The translations under genes and the position numbers were made by a program. A DNA stretch of 64,000 nt from JACKEQ01 sp041389565 (GTDB lineage Bacteria > Myxococcota_A > UBA796 > GCA-2862545), in the NCBI GenBank assembly GCA_041389565.1, contig JAWKRP010000011.1, forward strand, positions 62,001 to 126,000, given 5' to 3'. This document shows, piece after piece, positions 60,601 through 64,000 of the stretch (within the stretch, counting starts at the first letter, position 1; each line of letters starts with the position of its first letter). The notes beneath the pieces are model-generated. The model was not told the origin of the DNA, ran no database searches, and saw only the letters and a list, made by a program, of their open reading frames with translations.

Positions 60601-61958
60601 TCCTGGAAGCGAGCGGCCTGCATCAGCGCGCGGCCGCGGTCGAAGTGGGCGCGGGCCTCTCCCTGGCGCGTGCGCTGTGGCTGCCAGGGCACGAGACCGG
60701 GCTCCTGCGTGCGCGCTTCGTCTCGCTCCGCCCGCTCGGCCCGTGCAGCACGGGCGATCTCGGTGCGGCAGTGCTCGCGGCCCGCGACCGCGAACTCGGC
60801 GGCTGGGTCGATCGCGAGCGCGCGATCCCACACCGGCAGGGCGTCTTCGTACCGCCGCAGGGCATTGAGGGCCGCGGCCTTCCCGCGCAGCGCGAACGTG
60901 TGCGTGGGCTTGCGCTCCAGCGCCTTGTCGTACCAGGTGAGCGCGGCGTCGTAGCGACCCAACATGCGCAGGGCTTCGGCGCGGCCGGCGAGCGCGAACA
61001 CGAACGAGCCGTCGAGCTTGAGCGCGCGGTCGTACGCTTCGATGGCTTCCTCGAACCGCTCGGCCTTTCGCAGGGCCTCGCCCTGGTTGCAGGCCGCTTC
61101 GACCCGCGTGGGATCGAGCTCGAGCACCCGATCGTACGCCCGGAGCGCGTCGTCCCACTGGCGGGACTCCTCGAGCGCGTTCGCGAAGTCCATCGCGCAC
61201 TCGACCCAGTCGGGGCTGTGCGTGAGCGCGGACTGGAACGCTTCGGCCGCTTCGGCGAACCGACGGTCGCCCGCGAGCGCGCGGCCCCAGGCGTGGGCGA
61301 TCTCGGCTTCGAGCCGCTCGCCGACGGGCAGCTCGGGCTCGGTGAGGGGAGGGGCGTCGGACCGTGGGCTCGCGCCGTCGCTCTCGGCAGCCCGGCGCAC
61401 CTCGCGCTCCGCGTCACGCCGGCCCTGAGCGGAGAACTGCGACTCGGGGTCGAGCGCGAGCGCGTCTTCCCAGAACGGGAGCGCGTCGGCATACCGGCTC
61501 ATCGCGTTCAGGGTGGCTGCCTTGCCGCGCAGCGCGAAGATGTGCTCGGGGTGCTGCTCGAGGGCCTGCTCGAACAGGTCGAGCGCATCGGTGGCGCGGC
61601 CGAGCATGCGGAGGGTCTCGCCCTTGCCCGCGAGCGCGAACAGGTGGTTCGGATCGCTCGCCAGGGTGCGGTCGTACGCGCGAATCGCCTGGTGGTAGCA
61701 CCCGGCCTGGCGCAAGCACTCGGCGAGCGCCGACAGGGCGTCGATGCGCGGAGGCTCGTGGCGCACGACGCGCTGCCAGGCCTCGACGGCTTCGGACCAC
61801 CGCCCCTGCGCCTCGCGGACCCGGGCGAGCTGCACGGCCGCCGGAGAGTGCCGGGGGTCGTCGCGCAGGGCGGCCTCGAACGCCGCAGCGGCTTCGTTCA
61901 GCTGTCCGCGGGCGACCAGCCGCGAGCCACGTGCGAAGTGCGATCGCTCGTCGGACAC
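57639..61958 (-). CDS. TPR-repeat protein fused to a double-AAA+ Clp-type unfoldase
   Basis: The 1439-residue protein begins at GTG with GGAGGAG. Residues 1-820 are TPRs arranged as four super-repeats of about 215 residues, each closing with a block like FALRGKAAALNAL ... ALPLWEAAI ... F...GR. Residues 855-1100 form AAA+ domain 1 (VGRE; Walker A GDPGVGKT; GTKYRGTFEERL pore loop; Walker B IVLFIDEIH). About 1120-1439 is AAA+ domain 2 (Walker A VGASGVGKTELAK; pore loop PPGYAGHGEEG; Walker B SVVLLDEFEKAH; RPELLNRVDD; C-terminal D2-small). The usual N-terminal domain and middle coiled-coil domain are absent. The TPR part probably selects the substrate; ATP hydrolysis then threads it. Confidence 0.92.
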   Translation of the reverse strand: MSDERSHFARGSRLVARGQLNEAAAAFEAALRDDPRHSPAAVQLARVREAQGRWSEAVEAWQRVVRHEPPRIDALSALAECLRQAGCYHQAIRAYDRTLASDPNHLFALAGKGETLRMLGRATDALDLFEQALEQHPEHIFALRGKAATLNAMSRYADALPFWEDALALDPESQFSAQGRRDAEREVRRAAESDGASPRSDAPPLTEPELPVGERLEAEIAHAWGRALAGDRRFAEAAEAFQSALTHSPDWVECAMDFANALEESRQWDDALRAYDRVLELDPTRVEAACNQGEALRKAERFEEAIEAYDRALKLDGSFVFALAGRAEALRMLGRYDAALTWYDKALERKPTHTFALRGKAAALNALRRYEDALPVWDRALAIDPAAEFAVAGREHCRTEIARAARAERAERDEARTQEPGLVPWQPQRTRQGEARAHFDRGRALMQAARFQDAIAALSTACTVDPQWSEPHYLIGVSHAEERQYRQAIVAFEEALRLDPDHLEAAIGRSDSLRKHNDYRAAIDAYDAILEREPNEVRALTGRGESLRMLGDFVEALTWFDRALVVRHNHYFALCGKGACLNALGRYEEAEPLWLAALRENPSAPFVQRGMANCRRALGRAETTTLVPPQPTALARGPSPRAQAKAAVEKGRTHYKAREYPAAIRAFRQALALDPNYTEAALRLGMAYEDNSQYDKAIQAYERCLTADKDHYQAATNIGEALRKNEAYEDAIKAYDRALDIQPSYLYALAGRAECMRMLGDYESSLKWFDKALAENSRHAFAIQGKAAALNALHRFEEALPLWEAAIEVEPTSQFALDGRNQCEASLKATVAEEPESATPTLDEQGRDLTALAHEGKLSRIVGRESEIRAVMKTLVRRLKANPLLLGDPGVGKTAVVEGVAQRLAAEDAPERLRDLRIIELSMGSLVAGTKYRGTFEERLKEIVRECRENPGIVLFIDEIHTLVGAGRTEGGSLDAANILKPALARGEINVIGATTVDEYRKSFESDSALDRRFQPITIKEPTEEDTEGLLTALARDYESHHGVDITPEALSACVRMSVRYVPSRRLPDKALDLLDEACADASLGGHRSVTPRIVARIVSERTGIPVHDLTTEERTRILSIESYLSERVIGQDEAVRQVGNAVRMARSGLRDPGRPRGVFLFVGASGVGKTELAKALSDFLFPEGDALIRVDMSEYSEKFTGSRLIGAPPGYAGHGEEGQLTGPIRRHPYSVVLLDEFEKAHPDVQAMFLSLFDEGVLTDSEGRKVNAREAYFIITTNAGSEVAGKTRLGFGGTGIDRRRELANERLRQWFRPELLNRVDDTVLFNELTEPDLLQVAQLQLEALRARTREQGVHLTWEREVARLCATWKADRSYGARPTLRAVDELVAEPLGVELLRMESARHRVLHAIVEDGTVRLNEQVPAGGQRPGDPEADLSHSQ

Positions 61959-62034
61959 ATCTCCTCCACAGGTGAGCTTAGCTCCCGAATGGAGCGGCGG
62001 GAACCCGGAGGCGCGATACGCCCGGGCGGACGGG

Positions 62035-63942
62035 TCAGACGTCCAGCTCCCGAACCGATTCCGCCTCGTCCATGATGAAGCGATACCGCATCTGGGGGTC
62101 TTTCCCCATCAGGTCGGAGATCGTCTGCTCGGCGGCCACCGGCTCCGGGATCGTGACGCGCAGGAGGCGACGGCTGTCGGGATCGAGGGTGGTCTCGAAC
62201 AGCGTCTTCGGCGGCATCTCGCCGAGGCCCTTGAACCGCGTGATCTCGGGCTTCACACGCGCCGGCAGGCCGTCGAGGATGCGCTCCTTGTCGCGGTCGG
62301 TGAGCGCCCAGTACGTCTCTTTCCCGGCGTTGATCCGGTACAGCGGAGGCTGGGCCAGGTACACGTAGCCCTTCGTGATCAGGCTCTGCATGGTCTTGTA
62401 GAAGAACGTGAGCAGCAGCGTGGCGATGTGGTGCCCGTCACTGTCGGCGTCCATCAGCAGGATGATGCGGTTGTACCGGAGCCGATCCTCGCGGAAGTCG
62501 CGGCCCATCCCGCACCCCAGGGCCGTCACGACGTTCGACAGCTCCTCGTTCGCGAGCAGCTTCTTGGGCGTGGCCTGCTCCGCGTTCAGCACCTTCCCGC
62601 GGAGGGGGAGGATGGCCTGGAACTTCCGGTTGCGACCCTGCTTCGCGGACCCGCCGGCGCTGTCGCCCTCCACGATGAACAGCTCGCACTCGTCGGGGTT
62701 GCTCGAGCTGCAGTCGGCGAGCTTGCCGGGCAGGTTCATCCGGCCCGACGTGGCGGACTTGCGCCGGACCGCACTGGCCGCCTGACGCGACGCTTCGCGG
62801 GCCTTCGCCGACTGGATGGCGCGGACCACGATGGCCTCGCCCTGGCTGCGGTTGTCGAGCAGCCACTGCTCGAAGTGCGGACGCACGTGACCGTCGACGA
62901 TGCCCCGGATCTCGGAGTTGTTCAGCCGGTTCTTGGTCTGCGACTGGAACTGGGGGTCTCCGACGAGCACCGAGATCACGGCCAGCACGCCCTCACGGAT
63001 GTCGTCGGCGGTGAGCGTGAGGTTGCGCGGCACGAGGTTGTGCAGCTCCATGAAGCTGCGCAGGCCCTTCAGGATCGCGTCTCGCAGGCCCTGCTCGTGG
63101 GTGCCGCCGTCTTCCGTGTAGATGTTGTTCGCGTACGACAGGGTGCGTGGCTTCGTCGCGTCGGTCCAGGTGACGGCGAGGTCGAGCCTCACGCCCTCGG
63201 CTTCGAGCTCCACGCGGTACGGGGCGTCGATGATGGGCCGGCACGCATTGCGGGTCGCGAGCACCTTCAGGTAGTCGTTGAGCCCATCGTCGTGCTTCAT
63301 GTCGTAGGTCTCGCGGTTCACGAGATCCTTGAAGACGATTCGAAGGCCGCTGTTCAGGAAGGTCTTCACCTCCAGCGCCTTCTGGATGGTCTGCGGGTCG
63401 AAGTGGGTGCTCTCCTCGAAGATCTTCTCGTCGGGCGTGAAGGTGATCGTGGTGCCCGTTCCCCGCGCCGGACCGACCTTCTCGACCGCCTTCGTCGGAC
63501 GGCCGCGGCGGTACCGCTGCATGTACTCGAACCCACCGCGCTTCACGCGTGCCTCGAGCGACACGGACAGCGCGTTCACCACGCTCGACCCGACCCCGTG
63601 CAGACCGCCGGACGTCTTGTAGTTCGCGTCGTTGAACTTCCCGCCGGCCCCGATCTCGGTGAGCACGATCTCGAGCGCGCTCCGCTTGAGCTTGGTGTTC
63701 TCCTCGACCGGGATTCCGCGCCCGTTGTCCTCGACCGTGACGGTGTCGCCGGACGCGTGGAGCGTGACCTTGATGAAGCTCGCGAACCCGTTCATCGCCT
63801 CGTCGACGCAGTTGTCGACGATCTCCCACAGGAGGTGGTGCAGCCCGCGCGAGTCGGTGCTGCCGATGTACATGCTCGGGCGTCGCCGGACGTGAGCGAT
63901 GCCTTGCAGGATCTCGATGTCGTCTGCGCCGTACGAGCTCAT
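62035..63942 (-). CDS. parE: DNA topoisomerase IV subunit B (ParE)
   Basis: The 635-residue protein is a type IIA topoisomerase ATPase/TOPRIM subunit; with ParC it decatenates chromosomes. The GHKL motifs are present (VDNCVDEAMNG, VEDNGRGIPVEENTK, SGGLHGVGSSVVNAL), then GDGHHIA-like MDADSDGHHIATLLLTFFY and the TOPRIM core EGDSAGGSAKQGR. The wording PPLYRINAGKETYWAL and FKGLGEMPPKTLFETTLDP fits ParE better than GyrB. ATG has GGAGGTGA. It overlaps an upstream partial gene (ATGA). Confidence 0.9.
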   Translation of the reverse strand: MSSYGADDIEILQGIAHVRRRPSMYIGSTDSRGLHHLLWEIVDNCVDEAMNGFASFIKVTLHASGDTVTVEDNGRGIPVEENTKLKRSALEIVLTEIGAGGKFNDANYKTSGGLHGVGSSVVNALSVSLEARVKRGGFEYMQRYRRGRPTKAVEKVGPARGTGTTITFTPDEKIFEESTHFDPQTIQKALEVKTFLNSGLRIVFKDLVNRETYDMKHDDGLNDYLKVLATRNACRPIIDAPYRVELEAEGVRLDLAVTWTDATKPRTLSYANNIYTEDGGTHEQGLRDAILKGLRSFMELHNLVPRNLTLTADDIREGVLAVISVLVGDPQFQSQTKNRLNNSEIRGIVDGHVRPHFEQWLLDNRSQGEAIVVRAIQSAKAREASRQAASAVRRKSATSGRMNLPGKLADCSSSNPDECELFIVEGDSAGGSAKQGRNRKFQAILPLRGKVLNAEQATPKKLLANEELSNVVTALGCGMGRDFREDRLRYNRIILLMDADSDGHHIATLLLTFFYKTMQSLITKGYVYLAQPPLYRINAGKETYWALTDRDKERILDGLPARVKPEITRFKGLGEMPPKTLFETTLDPDSRRLLRVTIPEPVAAEQTISDLMGKDPQMRYRFIMDEAESVRELDV

Positions 63943-64000
63943 GCGTCACCTCCGGGCGCCAGGATCACCTCTTCGGTCGGATCCTCGGGCGGGGTGTCGG
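63939..64000 (-). CDS. 3' end of an upstream gene (partial)
   Basis: Minus-strand codons end with EEVILAPGGDA then TGA, and the stop overlaps the parE start as ATGA. The acidic DTPPEDPTEE and coupling to parE suggest a partner in the same operon; parC is possible by context only, since the piece is too short to identify. Confidence 0.5.
   Translation of the reverse strand, partial: DTPPEDPTEEVILAPGGDA

Noticed and set aside
57648..62075. A 1475-codon plus-strand frame opposite the TPR-Clp gene.
   Set aside because: The minus strand carries all Walker, pore-loop and TPR motifs; the plus frame is composition-driven.
62035..63942. Calling the type II topoisomerase subunit GyrB.
   Set aside because: The DADSDGHHIATLL and PPLYRI...RFKGLGEM...ETTLDP wording matches ParE more closely; the distinction is still only moderately sure.
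1..64000. tRNA, rRNA, insertion sequences, integrases or prophage genes.
   Set aside because: I looked through all intergenic gaps and reading frames and found no clover-leaf candidates, transposases, integrases or phage structural genes.

Overview
The window is GC-rich throughout and is almost completely filled with protein genes. No non-coding gap exceeds about 150 bases, and I see no rRNA, tRNA, CRISPR array, insertion sequence, integrase or phage gene. A Myxococcota-type (deltaproteobacterial, predatory or soil-type) chromosome fits best. Two large surface proteins end in a Cys-containing motif, a hydrophobic stretch and an arginine tail (MYXO-CTERM style). There are many lipoproteins, a eukaryote-like Ser/Thr kinase, MopE-type Cys-rich calcium/metal repeats, and very frequent ATGA/GTGA/TGATG gene overlaps. 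The taxonomic call is inference; no marker rRNA is present.

Region 1 (1-9.2 kb) is mixed housekeeping: a MOSC protein, two small exported or membrane proteins, a MazG-like pyrophosphohydrolase coupled to a START-like protein, DUF2277, a Tim44-like/TPM membrane pair with a GNAT enzyme, an SRPBCC protein, tRNA-dihydrouridine synthase, and a membrane-anchored Ser/Thr kinase that overlaps the dus gene tail to tail.

Region 2 (9.3-21.6 kb) is the most coherent locus, with eleven genes on one strand. It encodes a TPR lipoprotein, a small carboxypeptidase-regulatory-like secreted protein, a TolA-like coiled-coil protein with an unusual Cys-rich C-terminal domain, another lipoprotein, a complete Dpp/Opp-type ABC importer (binding protein, two permeases, two ATPases), a probable outer-membrane barrel protein and a TolB-like beta-propeller. 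Together these could form an envelope-spanning uptake machine. It ends at a strong terminator followed by two tandem 30-bp hairpin repeats.

Region 3 (21.8-35.7 kb) holds small membrane, lipo- and helical proteins, an acyl-CoA-dehydrogenase-like protein, two convergent giant surface proteins (beta-helix plus MopE repeats; four beta-helices alternating with thrombospondin-3-like and PKD modules) sharing a bidirectional terminator, and a metallophosphoesterase lipoprotein with no ordinary start codon at its signal peptide.

Region 4 (35.7-44.3 kb) carries pheST, in which PheT lacks the usual EMAP-like tRNA-binding domain, two unknown genes, and ileS with a roughly 95-residue insertion after the KMSKS loop.

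Region 5 (44.4-52.6 kb) is one 2750-residue Asp/Asn/Cys-rich protein with both a lipoprotein signal and a MYXO-CTERM-like tail. It contains three 153-bp internal duplications.

Region 6 (52.7-64 kb) has a crotonase, a lipoprotein, the complete EF-P beta-lysylation set (efp, epmA, epmB), a lipoprotein whose domain is paralogous to the TolA-like protein of region 2, a 1439-residue fusion of four TPR super-repeats to a double AAA+ Clp-type unfoldase, and parE.
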